Assembly: GCA_965119215.1 (NCBI GenBank)
Contig: CBCPKK010000016.1
Coordinates: forward strand, 62,001-126,000
DNA length: 64,000 nucleotides
From: Buttiauxella sp965119215
GTDB lineage: Bacteria > Pseudomonadota > Gammaproteobacteria > Enterobacterales > Enterobacteriaceae
Reading direction: 5' to 3'
Part shown: positions 43,586 through 51,754 of the stretch, one piece after another
How positions within the stretch are numbered: position 1 is the first letter of the stretch
Layout of the letters: each line of letters starts with the position of its first letter
The notes under the pieces: model-generated
What the model saw: only the letters and a program-made list of their open reading frames with translations
Told to the model about the DNA's origin: nothing
Databases searched by the model: none
Program-made: the position numbers and the translations under genes

Positions 43586-44260
43586 TCAATTACACAACAA
43601 TCGCTCCAGTCCACTTAATGAGGTCACTTCCCATGTTGGCGCGATGCCTTCTGGCAAGTCTCGTCCGTGGGCGTTGAGCCAACAGGTCGCAATTCCTGCA
43701 TTTATGCCGCCCAAAATATCTGATTCTGCCGTGTCGCCAACCATCAATACACGCTCAAGCGGCGGGTGACCCATTTGCTCAAAAGCATAATCAAAAATTT
43801 TACGATCGGGTTTTGCAACGCCGACTTGCTCGGAAATCACCAGCAAATCGAAATAGTCTCGTAGGCCTGTGCGCTCAAGGCGAATTTGCTGCAATGCGGT
43901 AAAACCGTTGGTAATAATACCGATTTTTACTTTATCTTTTAGTGCATTAAGCAAAGACACCGCACCAGGCAAGGGCGCGCAAATTTCGGCCATAGCATTG
44001 AGAAATGCTGCATTCAGGTCGCCCGCAGGCACGGACAATCTTTCTGACCACCCCTCGAAACGCTGATGCTGTAACTGAAGCGCGTTAATGGCACCGTTCT
44101 GGTAATCGACCCACAAAGGTTTGTTAATGGCCTGGTAATCCTGGAAATCTTCAGCGGTAAACGTCACGCTATAATCGAGAAACATCCGCTGTAAGCCGCC
44201 AAAAGCGTCAAAGGTAAACAGCGTTTCGTCAGCATCAAATAGAATCCAGTCCCAGTTCAT
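43586..44260 (-). CDS. yjjG: Pyrimidine 5'-nucleotidase YjjG
   Basis: 224-residue HAD phosphatase (E. coli 225) that dephosphorylates dUMP, dTMP and non-canonical pyrimidine nucleotides. Nucleophile motif FDADETLFTFD at residues 8-18, threonine-containing motif GIITNGFTAL, lysine in VAKPDRKIFD and MVGDTAESDILGG acid motif are intact. The ATG at 44260 follows AAGG at normal spacing; a GTG two codons earlier is possible. It lies 21 bases after rimI in the same direction. Confidence 0.94.
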   Translation of the reverse strand: MNWDWILFDADETLFTFDAFGGLQRMFLDYSVTFTAEDFQDYQAINKPLWVDYQNGAINALQLQHQRFEGWSERLSVPAGDLNAAFLNAMAEICAPLPGAVSLLNALKDKVKIGIITNGFTALQQIRLERTGLRDYFDLLVISEQVGVAKPDRKIFDYAFEQMGHPPLERVLMVGDTAESDILGGINAGIATCWLNAHGRDLPEGIAPTWEVTSLSGLERLLCN

Positions 44261-44281
44261 TTCCACACCTTTTTAATCGTT

Positions 44282-44725
44282 CTAACCTAATGGTAGCGCC
44301 ATAATAATGGCGTCTTCCCTACCCTCTTTTGTCGGGTAGTAGTTACGGCGAATTGTCGCCTCGTTAAAGCCCAGGCTTTCGTAAAGTGCAATCGCGGCTC
44401 GGTTCGAGGCACGCACTTCAAGCCACAGGGTGAACACATCTCGCGCTTCCAGCTCGCTGATTAAATGCTCCAGCAACTGACGACCTAACCCCTGGCGTTG
44501 ATAAGCAGGATCGACCGCAATGTTGAATAACGTCGCCTCATCAAGCACGACTTGTGTCACAGCAAATGCCGCCATTTTACCGTCTACGTCCAGACGGTAA
44601 TTTAAATAGCGCTCACCTTCGTTACTGGCGAAGGTTTTTTCACTCCATGGGAAAGCATGGCTGCGAAGTTCGATGGCGTAAGCCGCCGCTAAGTCACTTG
44701 TGGTGAGGGAAGAAATCGTGTTCAT
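44282..44725 (-). CDS. rimI: Ribosomal protein S18 N-acetyltransferase RimI
   Basis: 147 residues (E. coli 148). GNAT fold with acetyl-CoA loop RQGLGRQLLEHL near residue 78 and the conserved ASNRAAIALYESLGF segment. It acetylates the N-terminal alanine of S18. The start at 44725 matches E. coli (MNTISSL) and lies inside the end of holD, overlapping it by 32 bases. Confidence 0.95.
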   Translation of the reverse strand: MNTISSLTTSDLAAAYAIELRSHAFPWSEKTFASNEGERYLNYRLDVDGKMAAFAVTQVVLDEATLFNIAVDPAYQRQGLGRQLLEHLISELEARDVFTLWLEVRASNRAAIALYESLGFNEATIRRNYYPTKEGREDAIIMALPLG

Positions 44726-45116
44726 GTTCGCAAATTTGCTGCCACAGCGCCTGCCGAGCGGCGCCATTATGATAAAGCTCGTTTAATTTTGGGGTCGCTA
44801 ACTGCGCGCCAGGAATGGGGAGCGGTTCACTCACGCCCAACCGCCAGCTATTACAGCGGCTTTCTTCTGGCAGCATCGCGGCCCGTTCTGGCGTTAATTG
44901 CATGACCTGCTGTGCATCCAGGTTCAGGCTACGCAAAACATCGTTAACCAGCGGATCGTTTAAATCAGGAAGATCTTCGGCGATCATCAGTAACTTAACG
45001 TTTTCATGCAGTGAGACTGCAATCTCGCCCTGCAACGCGGCCGGGCGTCGCAGCTCCCACTGGGTAATGCCCAGTTGTTGTAACAACCAGTCACGTCGCA
45101 AAGGTATATGGGACAT
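44694..45116 (-). CDS. holD: DNA polymerase III psi subunit
   Basis: 140 residues (E. coli 137). Psi with chi links the clamp loader to SSB. The N-terminus has RRDWLLQQLGITQWELRRP, required for contact with the gamma complex, and the C-terminus carries ALWQQICEHEHDFFP. The start at 45116 is chosen because the protein then aligns at the N-terminus; the frame continues to 45167. The 3' end overlaps rimI; it is divergent from rsmC. Confidence 0.93.
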   Translation of the reverse strand: MSHIPLRRDWLLQQLGITQWELRRPAALQGEIAVSLHENVKLLMIAEDLPDLNDPLVNDVLRSLNLDAQQVMQLTPERAAMLPEESRCNSWRLGVSEPLPIPGAQLATPKLNELYHNGAARQALWQQICEHEHDFFPHHK

Positions 45117-45224
45117 AGCGAAACCCGATAGAGAGTGCCAATTGGGGCGCAAATATAGCAAATTCATCGAATGTGCGCCATTAAACCTCTATAATCCCGG
45201 TTCTGATTTTCCAGGAGTAATTTG

Positions 45225-46259
45225 ATGACTGCGTTAACCCCGGCAAGTGAAGTGCTACTGCGCCATAGCGATGATTTTACCGAAAGCCGCGTGCTGTTTG
45301 CCGGTGACTTACAAGACGATCTGCCAGCCCGCTTTGAAACGGCAGCAAGTCGCGTTCATACCCAGCAATTTCACCACTGGCAGGTATTAAGCGCTCAAAT
45401 GGGCGAAGAAGCACAATACGGTCTGGTGGCTGATGCCAGCACAATTGGCGACTGTAATACCCTGATTTACTACTGGCCGAAGAACAAGCCAGAAGCCCAG
45501 TTCCAGCTGATGAATATCCTGTCGTTGATGCCGATTGGCAGCGACATTTTTGTCGTGGGCGAAAACCGTAGTGGTGTGCGTAGCGCTGAGCAAATGCTCG
45601 CCGAATTCAGCCCGCTCAATAAAATTGATAGTGCGCGTCGTTGCGGTTTCTATCACGGCAGTCTGGAAAAACAACCTGAGTTTGATGAACATTCCTGGTG
45701 GGATGAATATCAGCTCGAAGGCCTGACCGTGAAAACTCTGCCGGGCGTATTTAGCCGTGACGGCCTGGATACCGGCAGTAAATTACTGCTTTCCACGCTG
45801 ACTCCGCATACCAAAGGTAAAGTGCTGGATGTGGGTTGTGGAGCGGGCGTGTTAGCTGTTTCACTGGCTAAGCATTCTCCAAAAGTTCGTCTTACTTTAA
45901 GCGATGTTTCCGCGCCAGCTGTTGAAGCCAGCCGTGCAACGCTTGCAGCCAACGGTATTCAAGGTGAGGTTATCGCCAGCAACGTCTATTCCGAATTGAA
46001 TGGCCGTTTTGACATGATTATCTCAAACCCACCGTTCCACGATGGCCTGCAAACCAGCCTTGACGCAGCGCACCAGCTGATTCGTGGCGCGATTCGTCAT
46101 CTGAGTGTTGGCGGCGAATTGCGTATTGTGGCGAACGCCTTCCTCGCGTACCCAGACGTGCTGGATGAAACGTTTGGTAATCACGAAGTTATCGCGCAGA
46201 CAGGCCGTTTCAAAGTTTACCGCTCATACGTTGTTCGTGGGACGAAGAAGAAGCGCTAA
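45225..46259 (+). CDS. rsmC: 16S rRNA m2G1207 methyltransferase RsmC
   Basis: 344 residues (E. coli 343). Duplicate methyltransferase folds: an inactive N-terminal half and a catalytic C-terminal half with VLDVGCGAGVLAVSLAKHS near residue 200 and the guanine-N2 motif IISNPPFHDG. It methylates G1207 of 16S rRNA. The ATG at 45225 follows CAGGAG at eight bases; a TTG one codon earlier is not needed. Followed by a hairpin and then the tRNA cluster. Confidence 0.96.
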   Translation: MTALTPASEVLLRHSDDFTESRVLFAGDLQDDLPARFETAASRVHTQQFHHWQVLSAQMGEEAQYGLVADASTIGDCNTLIYYWPKNKPEAQFQLMNILSLMPIGSDIFVVGENRSGVRSAEQMLAEFSPLNKIDSARRCGFYHGSLEKQPEFDEHSWWDEYQLEGLTVKTLPGVFSRDGLDTGSKLLLSTLTPHTKGKVLDVGCGAGVLAVSLAKHSPKVRLTLSDVSAPAVEASRATLAANGIQGEVIASNVYSELNGRFDMIISNPPFHDGLQTSLDAAHQLIRGAIRHLSVGGELRIVANAFLAYPDVLDETFGNHEVIAQTGRFKVYRSYVVRGTKKKR

Positions 46260-46267
46260 CGCGTGCA

Positions 46268-46301
46268 GTGCCGCTTTTTACAGCGATTAGAAAAGCGGCA
46301 C
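46268..46301. terminator. Hairpin after rsmC
   Basis: Perfect 11-bp stem GTGCCGCTTTT / AAAAGCGGCAC with a 12-base loop, eight bases after rsmC. No T-tract follows on the plus strand, so termination is unproven. Confidence 0.45.
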
Positions 46302-46312
46302 CAAATTAACTG

Positions 46313-46348
46313 TTGACGACGCGCTGAAAACATCTAGAATGCGCCTCC
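46313..46348 (+). promoter_or_regulatory. Stringent-type promoter of the tRNA-Leu cluster
   Basis: TTGACG (46313-46318), 16-base spacer, TAGAAT (46335-46340), then the GC-rich discriminator GCGCCTCC. This arrangement is typical of stable-RNA promoters under ppGpp control. Confidence 0.85.
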
Positions 46349-46378
46349 GTGGTTACAATACTTCGGTGTTGTGGGTAT

Positions 46379-46465
46379 GCGAAGGTGGCGGAATTGGTAG
46401 ACGCGCTAGCTTCAGGTGTTAGTGTTCTTACGGACGTGAGGGTTCAAGTCCCTCTCTTCGCACCA
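46379..46465 (+). tRNA. leuV: tRNA-Leu (CAG), first copy
   Basis: 87 bases with the acceptor GCGAAGG/TCTTCGC-ACCA, a long variable arm as in class II tRNAs, the T-loop GGTTCAAGTCC and the anticodon CAG at tRNA positions 35-37 counted from the 5' end. CCA is encoded. Copy order relative to the E. coli names leuQ/P/V is not certain. Confidence 0.97.
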
Positions 46466-46494
46466 TTAACCACGCAAGATATCGTTCGCACGGC

Positions 46495-46581
46495 GCGAAG
46501 GTGGCGGAATTGGTAGACGCGCTAGCTTCAGGTGTTAGTGTTCTTACGGACGTGAGGGTTCAAGTCCCTCTCTTCGCACCA
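46495..46581 (+). tRNA. leuP: tRNA-Leu (CAG), second copy
   Basis: Identical over its full length to the first copy, 29 bases downstream of it. Transcribed from the same upstream promoter; the spacer contains no new promoter that I can see. Confidence 0.97.
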
Positions 46582-46643
46582 ATGCGAAGGCGATATCTCT
46601 CTTTAAGCGCAAGCCTGAAGAAAAAGACAGAAAGAATAACAGT

Positions 46644-46730
46644 GCGAAGGTGGCGGAATTGGTAGACGCGCTAGCTTCAGGTGTTAGTGTTCTTACGGAC
46701 GTGAGGGTTCAAGTCCCTCTCTTCGCACCA
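46644..46730 (+). tRNA. leuQ: tRNA-Leu (CAG), third copy
   Basis: Identical to the other two copies, 62 bases after the second. The CAG anticodon reads CUG, the most used leucine codon in these bacteria, which fits the triple dosage. Confidence 0.97.
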
Positions 46731-46768
46731 ATTCTTTCAGTTCTCGAATAGCCCTCAGTTTTATCCCT

Positions 46769-47008
46769 TTATCTCATCGTTCCCCAATTCATCATCACCA
46801 GCGCAAGCCCACTGGCAAACGCAACGCATGATGGCAACAACACAAAATGACGTAACCGTTTATGGTAGAGCATTGCCGTAGCCGCCAGTAATCCCAGCAC
46901 AATCAGCACTCTCCACTGGCTAAAAGAAAGATCCAGATACCACAACGCGGCGACAATTCCTCCTGGTACCAGCACACCCCACGCGCTTTCTAACTGCCGT
47001 TGTAACAT
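46769..47008 (-). CDS. yjjZ: DUF1435 membrane protein YjjZ
   Basis: 79-residue small membrane protein with about three hydrophobic stretches (VLVPGGIVAALWYLDLSF; WRVLIVLGLLAATAMLY; LLPSCVAFASGLALVMM). It occupies the place of yjjZ between the tRNA-Leu genes and fhuF in E. coli and fits that family in size. A good Fur box begins 20 bases upstream of its start, so it should be induced by iron starvation. Its molecular role is unknown. Confidence 0.8.
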   Translation of the reverse strand: MLQRQLESAWGVLVPGGIVAALWYLDLSFSQWRVLIVLGLLAATAMLYHKRLRHFVLLPSCVAFASGLALVMMNWGTMR

Positions 47009-47027
47009 TATGGCTATCCCATCAATT

Positions 47028-47056
47028 GGTAATGATAACCAATATCATATGATATT
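47028..47056. promoter_or_regulatory. Fur box before yjjZ
   Basis: GGTAATGATAACCAATATC (47028-47046) matches the 19-bp Fur consensus at 16 positions. It overlaps a perfect palindrome AATATCATATGATATT (47041-47056), which could extend the binding region. It lies between divergent yjjZ and the diguanylate cyclase gene. Confidence 0.78.
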
Positions 47057-47255
47057 ATTTCTCGTTTGTCAGCGGTGGCGTATCGTCCGTTTTACATAAA
47101 GACGGCTAAGGTTTTCGTCCCACCAGATGACAGATATTCATTAAGGTGATAGATTGAGCAACATTGTTAAATATATGATTAACACCCATATAATTACATG
47201 AAGTAACCACTTTCTGGATATATATCTCTAATCATTCAATAACATAACGTCGGGC

Positions 47256-48344
47256 ATGAGTCGTAAGAATTATTTTGATATGACAGCAACGAATTGGCGC
47301 GCATTACTTAAAGGGAAGCATCAGCTCTCTTTACGTTTATTTTTATTACTCAACGCATTTTCTGCGGGTTTTAGCATGCTGTCCCCAGCAACTAATACCC
47401 AACACCTTACTGTGCCTATCATTCTGGTACTGGTGCTAAGCCTGTCGAGCCTTGCCTGGCAATTTATCAATAAAACAAAATTAATTAACATTAACCTCAT
47501 TTCATTAATATTTGGTTTACTTTGGGCATGGCATATCTATATAAAAGCCATAGCAATGCCAAATGAAGATCTCTCTTTTTTAATTATTGCGTTACTGGCA
47601 ATATTATTTATTGGTTCAATCTCTTTTATCAATAATATACAAGCGTTTATTGCATCATGCCTGCCGGTAACTTTGATGGTATTTTGGCTCGATCACGGGG
47701 CAAACTGGCCGCGCTTGTTATATTCCATTGTCCTGCCCGGGCTTGGCATTACCATTCAACATATCATTCATCAGCGCCATGAAAACTTCACCCGTCGCCT
47801 GATGGATAAGCTGCTCGAAGAAAAAGAAACGCTTAATGATTTGAGTATGTTAGACCCGCTTACCGGTTTATATAACCGTCGTGGATTTCACAATCGGCTC
47901 GATACAATTCTGTCTTTAGGCAGCGGTCAGCATTACGTGTTGCTGTTGGATATCGATCATTTCAAAGCCTATAACGACAACTACGGCCACAGCATGGGCG
48001 ATCAGGCTCTGACGCATGTCTCGGCCGCCATTCGTGATGCGGTTCGCTCACGCGATGTTGTCACCCGTTACGGTGGAGAAGAGTTTATGGTGCTGCTGAC
48101 GGATATTGATGTCGATCGCGCACTGCAAACGGCTGAACGCATTCGCCAGCGCGTCTATGACCTAAAAATTCCGCATCTGTTTAATGAAGATGTTGCGACG
48201 AACGTGACGGTCAGTATTGGTATCGCTGCGCTTGAACAGCAAGATATTGATGAAGCATTACGCAAGGCTGATGCGGCACTTTATCGTGCAAAACGCCAGG
48301 GCCGAAACAGCATATTAACTAGCGATTCGCTGTTGCCAACCTGA
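47256..48344 (+). CDS. Membrane-bound diguanylate cyclase (GGDEF)
   Basis: 362 residues. About six membrane segments fill residues 25-175, followed by a short linker helix and a GGDEF domain from residue 195. The active-site motif is GGEEF at 273-277, with the metal/substrate residues LDIDHFKAYND at 231-241 and the inhibitory I-site RSRD at 264-267, five residues before it. The protein should make c-di-GMP with product inhibition; the membrane part resembles no sensor I can name. It lies between yjjZ and fhuF, where E. coli has nothing. ATG codons at 47256 and 47280 are both possible starts; neither has a strong ribosome-binding site. Confidence 0.9.
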   Translation: MSRKNYFDMTATNWRALLKGKHQLSLRLFLLLNAFSAGFSMLSPATNTQHLTVPIILVLVLSLSSLAWQFINKTKLININLISLIFGLLWAWHIYIKAIAMPNEDLSFLIIALLAILFIGSISFINNIQAFIASCLPVTLMVFWLDHGANWPRLLYSIVLPGLGITIQHIIHQRHENFTRRLMDKLLEEKETLNDLSMLDPLTGLYNRRGFHNRLDTILSLGSGQHYVLLLDIDHFKAYNDNYGHSMGDQALTHVSAAIRDAVRSRDVVTRYGGEEFMVLLTDIDVDRALQTAERIRQRVYDLKIPHLFNEDVATNVTVSIGIAALEQQDIDEALRKADAALYRAKRQGRNSILTSDSLLPT

Positions 48345-48418
48345 GCTAAAACAACCCGTTATTTTCTTCTTTTTGACCTGTTCGCAAAATGGCCTTGCTA
48401 AAGGTTTTATCTATAGAT

Positions 48419-48437
48419 AGGATTGGCAATCATTATC
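48419..48437. promoter_or_regulatory. Fur box before fhuF
   Basis: AGGATTGGCAATCATTATC matches the Fur consensus at 13 of 19 positions, with an intact CATTATC half, and overlaps a second partial match. It is 27 bases before fhuF, whose E. coli homologue is Fur-regulated. Confidence 0.68.
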
Positions 48438-48463
48438 ATTTGTATTAGTGGTCTTGTTTGTCG

Positions 48464-49252
48464 ATGTCGTTTACCTCTTTACAGCTACTTGATGGCCTTG
48501 CATGGCAGCCGCCGTTTACGAGCTCGCAACCCGCGCTTGGGGAAGAGCTACGCACGCATTTCATCACACATCGGCCGTATTTTAATGACATCATTAAACT
48601 CGACGAAGCCGCGCCAGCAACCAGCCTGACGCTGCATCAGTGGGCAAAACCCGCGACGCTAAGCTCGCTTCTCGCTTGTTACAGTGACCATATTTATCGT
48701 AATCAGCCAGAGCTTGCCCGCGAGGGTAAACCGCTGAAATCACTGTGGGCACAATGGTATCTCGGCTTACTGGTTCCCCCGTTGGTCATGGCGCTCATTA
48801 CGCAGCCACGCGCAATGGATATCGACCCACAACATATACACGCCGAGTTTCATGAAACGGGCAGAGCCGCGACTTTCTGGATAGACGTTCAGGAAGATAA
48901 AATCGCAACGACCCTGCCGTTGACTCAACGCCTTGAAAACCTGGTCATCAAAGGTTTGATGCCCGTCGTCAACGCGCTGGAAAGCAGCGGTGAGATTAAC
49001 GGGAAACTTATCTGGAGTAATACCGGATATCTGCTGAACTGGTTTTTTGGCGAGCTTAGAGAGTTGCTCGATGAAACGACGATAGCGGAATTGCGCCACG
49101 CCTGTTTCTTTGAAAAACAGCTGCGCGATGGCCAGGATAATCCTCTTTACCGCACTGTTATCCCTCGTGAAGGTTTGCTTGTACGCCGCACCTGTTGCCA
49201 GCGCTACAAATTGCCCGATGTACAACGCTGCGGTGACTGCACCTTAAAGTAA
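48464..49252 (+). CDS. fhuF: Ferric siderophore reductase FhuF
   Basis: 262 residues, as in E. coli. A [2Fe-2S] protein that reduces ferric iron in imported hydroxamate siderophores. The C-terminus shows the unusual cluster motif CC-x10-C-x2-C (TCCQRYKLPDVQRCGDCTLK). The block LIWSNTGYLLNWFFGEL is typical. The ATG at 48464 gives the E. coli length; a TTG two codons earlier is in frame. A Fur box lies upstream. Confidence 0.95.
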   Translation: MSFTSLQLLDGLAWQPPFTSSQPALGEELRTHFITHRPYFNDIIKLDEAAPATSLTLHQWAKPATLSSLLACYSDHIYRNQPELAREGKPLKSLWAQWYLGLLVPPLVMALITQPRAMDIDPQHIHAEFHETGRAATFWIDVQEDKIATTLPLTQRLENLVIKGLMPVVNALESSGEINGKLIWSNTGYLLNWFFGELRELLDETTIAELRHACFFEKQLRDGQDNPLYRTVIPREGLLVRRTCCQRYKLPDVQRCGDCTLK

Positions 49253-49275
49253 AACGGCGGGTTTCCCCACCGTTT
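49252..49275. terminator. Hairpin between fhuF and the PTS gene
   Basis: Stem AAACGGCGGG / CCCACCGTTT (one mismatch) with a four-base loop starting at the fhuF stop. The convergent PTS gene ends 22 bases further. No long T-run. Confidence 0.4.
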
Positions 49276-49297
49276 CATCTTATGACTCACTGTACCT

Positions 49298-50644
49298 TTA
49301 TGCCGCCTGTTGGCTCTCTTCTCCAGACGCTCTTTGCGCTTCTTCCGCTTCCTGTTCCAACAACTGCTTTTCGTACACTTTAAAGAACGGGAAGTAGATG
49401 ATGGCGGAAACAACGGCCAGCAAGATAACCAGAATCGCCGCACGGAAATCCCAGCCTAACGCCCATGCCGCGCCGATTGGCGCAGGCGCTGTCCACGGTA
49501 CCACTGAAATAACGCGGCCAATCAAGTCCATCTTCATGGCGCCCCATGCCAGCACGGCGTTAACCATTGGTGCCAACAAGAACGGAATGAAGAACACAGG
49601 GTTCATAACGATTGGCGTACCGAAAATCACCGGTTCGTTGATGTTAAAGAAGCTCGGCACTACGCTCAGCCGCCCAATAGAGCGCAGGTGAGCCGATTTA
49701 CTGCGCAGATAGCAAATCACCAGCCCCATGGTTGCACCCGAACCACCAATCACGATAAAGAACGTCCAGAATGCTTCCATAAAGATATGTGGCAGCGGCG
49801 CACCTTGTGCCAGAGCACTCTGGTTCATCCCGAGGTTGGTCAGCCAGAACATTTGCAGCATGCCGGAAATAATGGCCGCGCCGTGGATCCCTGCAAACCA
49901 AAGCAGGTGGCCAATCAGCACCGCCAGCAGAATGGCAGGCAGTGAGTCCGCCGCAGAAACCAGCGGTTTGAACAGCGACATAATGGCTTGTGGAATCAAC
50001 ATCCCAAACTCAGACTGAATGAACAGGCTCAGCGGGTAAAGCGTCAGGACGACAACCAGAACGGGGATCAGAAGATCAAAGGAGTTTTTGATCATCGGTG
50101 GAACCTGGTCCGGAAGTTTGATCCCGATATTGTGCGCTTTCAGGAAACGCATCATCTCGACACAGTAAATAGCGACCAGGATAGCGGTGAAAATCCCCGT
50201 TCCCCCCATGCTATCGACCGGCATTGTCCCTTTGGTTTTTGGCGCAGCCACCAGCAGGAAAGCCATCAGCGAAAGCATTGCACACATGAATGGGTCCAGA
50301 CCGTGCGACTTCACGTAGTGCTTGCCGAGGTTATAGGCAATGGCCGCACAAATGTAGATAGACATGATGCCCATAGTCATATCAAACGGCGTAAGAATTT
50401 GCCCTTCAAACTGTTTTGCCATATCCAGCCACGCACGTGCAAACCCCCAGGTGGTGGTTGGCGAGAACGGTGGATAGGCAAAGACCAATAAGAACGAGCC
50501 GACAATCATAAATGGCATTGCAGAGATGAACCCATCACGAATCGCCATGACATGGCGCTGTGACGAAATTCTTCCCGCAACGGGGCTTACATAGTTTTCT
50601 ACAAAGCGGAAAATCAAATTAAAAGCTGCATGATTCGTAGACAT
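49298..50644 (-). CDS. Orphan PTS IIC permease, cellobiose/lactose family
   Basis: 448-residue IIC component of the lactose/N,N'-diacetylchitobiose/beta-glucoside PTS family (CelB/ChbC-like), with about ten membrane segments. The substrate-loop motif PSFFNINEPVIFGTPIVMNPVFF and IGGSGATMGLVI are clear. No IIA, IIB or glycosidase gene is adjacent, so it must borrow phosphotransfer partners encoded elsewhere. Tandem LacI-type operators upstream match those of the ascFB operon in this window, suggesting a beta-glucoside substrate (inference). Not present here in E. coli. Confidence 0.9.
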   Translation of the reverse strand: MSTNHAAFNLIFRFVENYVSPVAGRISSQRHVMAIRDGFISAMPFMIVGSFLLVFAYPPFSPTTTWGFARAWLDMAKQFEGQILTPFDMTMGIMSIYICAAIAYNLGKHYVKSHGLDPFMCAMLSLMAFLLVAAPKTKGTMPVDSMGGTGIFTAILVAIYCVEMMRFLKAHNIGIKLPDQVPPMIKNSFDLLIPVLVVVLTLYPLSLFIQSEFGMLIPQAIMSLFKPLVSAADSLPAILLAVLIGHLLWFAGIHGAAIISGMLQMFWLTNLGMNQSALAQGAPLPHIFMEAFWTFFIVIGGSGATMGLVICYLRSKSAHLRSIGRLSVVPSFFNINEPVIFGTPIVMNPVFFIPFLLAPMVNAVLAWGAMKMDLIGRVISVVPWTAPAPIGAAWALGWDFRAAILVILLAVVSAIIYFPFFKVYEKQLLEQEAEEAQRASGEESQQAA

Positions 50645-50867
50645 AGCGGCGCTCCTGTCAGGCTAACAACGCGAATGTATCTGCGGGAAAGGTATCGCCG
50701 CGCAACAGTCCGTAATTCATAGAGTTGAGCCCCAGAACCGGGACCTTTTTAGATACAGCTTTAAATTCAATATCATTGGCACAGCATAAAGAAATAGGTT
50801 TCATCGGCTGCTCTTATTATTGGGTACAGGTGTTTGACCGTTTCAGTATTCATCGCTATTTCACGTA

Positions 50868-50896
50868 CTGCAACCGGTTACTGAAACCGGTTGCAG
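50868..50896. promoter_or_regulatory. Tandem AscG-type operators before the PTS IIC gene
   Basis: Two AACCGGTT cores, at 50872-50879 and 50885-50892, lie 13 bases apart within a 12-bp inverted repeat (CTGCAACCGGTT / AACCGGTTGCAG, five-base spacer). The second site, TGAAACCGGTTGCA, differs by one base from the AscG palindrome TGAAACCGGTTTCA. The rest of the 607-base gap (50645-51251) holds a long ERIC element and no convincing gene. Confidence 0.72.
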
Positions 50897-50998
50897 TGAT
50901 TGTGAAGAAGATCCAAAAATCACTGAAACTTTGACTTCATTAGGCATTTCAAATCACAGCGGTGTCTTGCTGCTTGGACAAAATGATGCACGCTGATT

Positions 50999-51198
50999 TA
51001 AACCCTAAATAATTCGAGTTACAGGTAGGCGGCCAGGGAACTACAAATCTGTCTGGAACAGATTTGAACAGCGCTTGCGCTGGCCCGAAGGGTGAGCCTC
51101 ATGGACGAGGCTCATAATCCCCAGGAGCTTACTAAAGTAAGTGACTGGGGTAAGTGAGTGCAGTCAACACCCCTGTAACTTGAAGTATGACGGGTTTA
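50999..51198 (+). repeat. ERIC element, long form with internal insertion
   Basis: About 200 bases. Terminal repeats (TAAACCC / GGGTTTA) and the core CCAGGAGCTTACTAAAGT, AAGTGACTGGGG identify an ERIC. About 75 extra bases inside form three successive perfect stem-loops: 51044-51066 (CAAATCTGT arms), 51069-51082 (CAGCGC arms) and 51093-51114 (TGAGCCTC arms). Confidence 0.9.
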
Positions 51199-51251
51199 CA
51201 TATAGCACATGCTTATGCCAAATTATTTGCACCTAAGTATGGGAGATCAGC

Positions 51252-51710
51252 ATGAGCTTGCAGTCTGTGCGGCAATTTTTTGCCGAAAACGCCCCCGATA
51301 TCGACATCATTGAATTGAACCAGAGCACTGCAACTGTTGCTTTAGCCGCTGTCGCTCATAACGTTGAACCGGGTCAAATCGCTAAAACATTGTCGTTGAA
51401 AGTGAAGGATCAGGTGCTGCTGGTTGTCGCAAAAGGTGACGCACGCCTGGATAATAAAAAACTCAAAACTGTTTTTGGGGCAAAAGCCCGCATGTTGAGC
51501 AGCGATGAAGTGGTCGTCTGGACGGGTCATCCGGTTGGGGGTGTTTGCCCTTTTGGCCTGGAAAATCCGTTAATGGTTTACTGTGATATTTCGCTTAAAC
51601 AGTACGACGAGGTTTTACCTGCTGCCGGTGCCATTCATAGCGCAGTGCGCATTTCCCCTGGTCGCCTGGCTGAACTCACTGCCGCGCAATGGGTTGATGT
51701 TTGCCAATAA
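51252..51710 (+). CDS. YbaK/EbsC-family aminoacyl-tRNA deacylase
   Basis: 152-residue stand-alone editing domain of the INS/YbaK superfamily. Features are the central IAKTLSLKVKDQVLLVVAKG strand-turn with the conserved lysine, and the loop GHPVGGVCPFGL corresponding to the GXXXP substrate loop. Such proteins hydrolyse mischarged tRNA (Cys- or Ala-tRNAPro and relatives); which one cannot be read from the sequence. GGGAGA precedes the ATG. It follows the long ERIC and faces the convergent bglJ-like gene. Unlike YbaK itself it is not at the E. coli position. Confidence 0.82.
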   Translation: MSLQSVRQFFAENAPDIDIIELNQSTATVALAAVAHNVEPGQIAKTLSLKVKDQVLLVVAKGDARLDNKKLKTVFGAKARMLSSDEVVVWTGHPVGGVCPFGLENPLMVYCDISLKQYDEVLPAAGAIHSAVRISPGRLAELTAAQWVDVCQ

Positions 51711-51754
51711 TCAGAAGACTGAGGCAGGTTGCTGGCTCAGTCTTCTGATTACCT

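Noticed and set aside
46379..46730. Regularly repeated 87-base units, possible CRISPR-like array
   Set aside because: The repeats are complete tRNA-Leu genes with encoded CCA ends.
50725..50934. A 69-codon frame upstream of the PTS IIC gene
   Set aside because: It runs across the tandem operators and lacks a ribosome-binding site.
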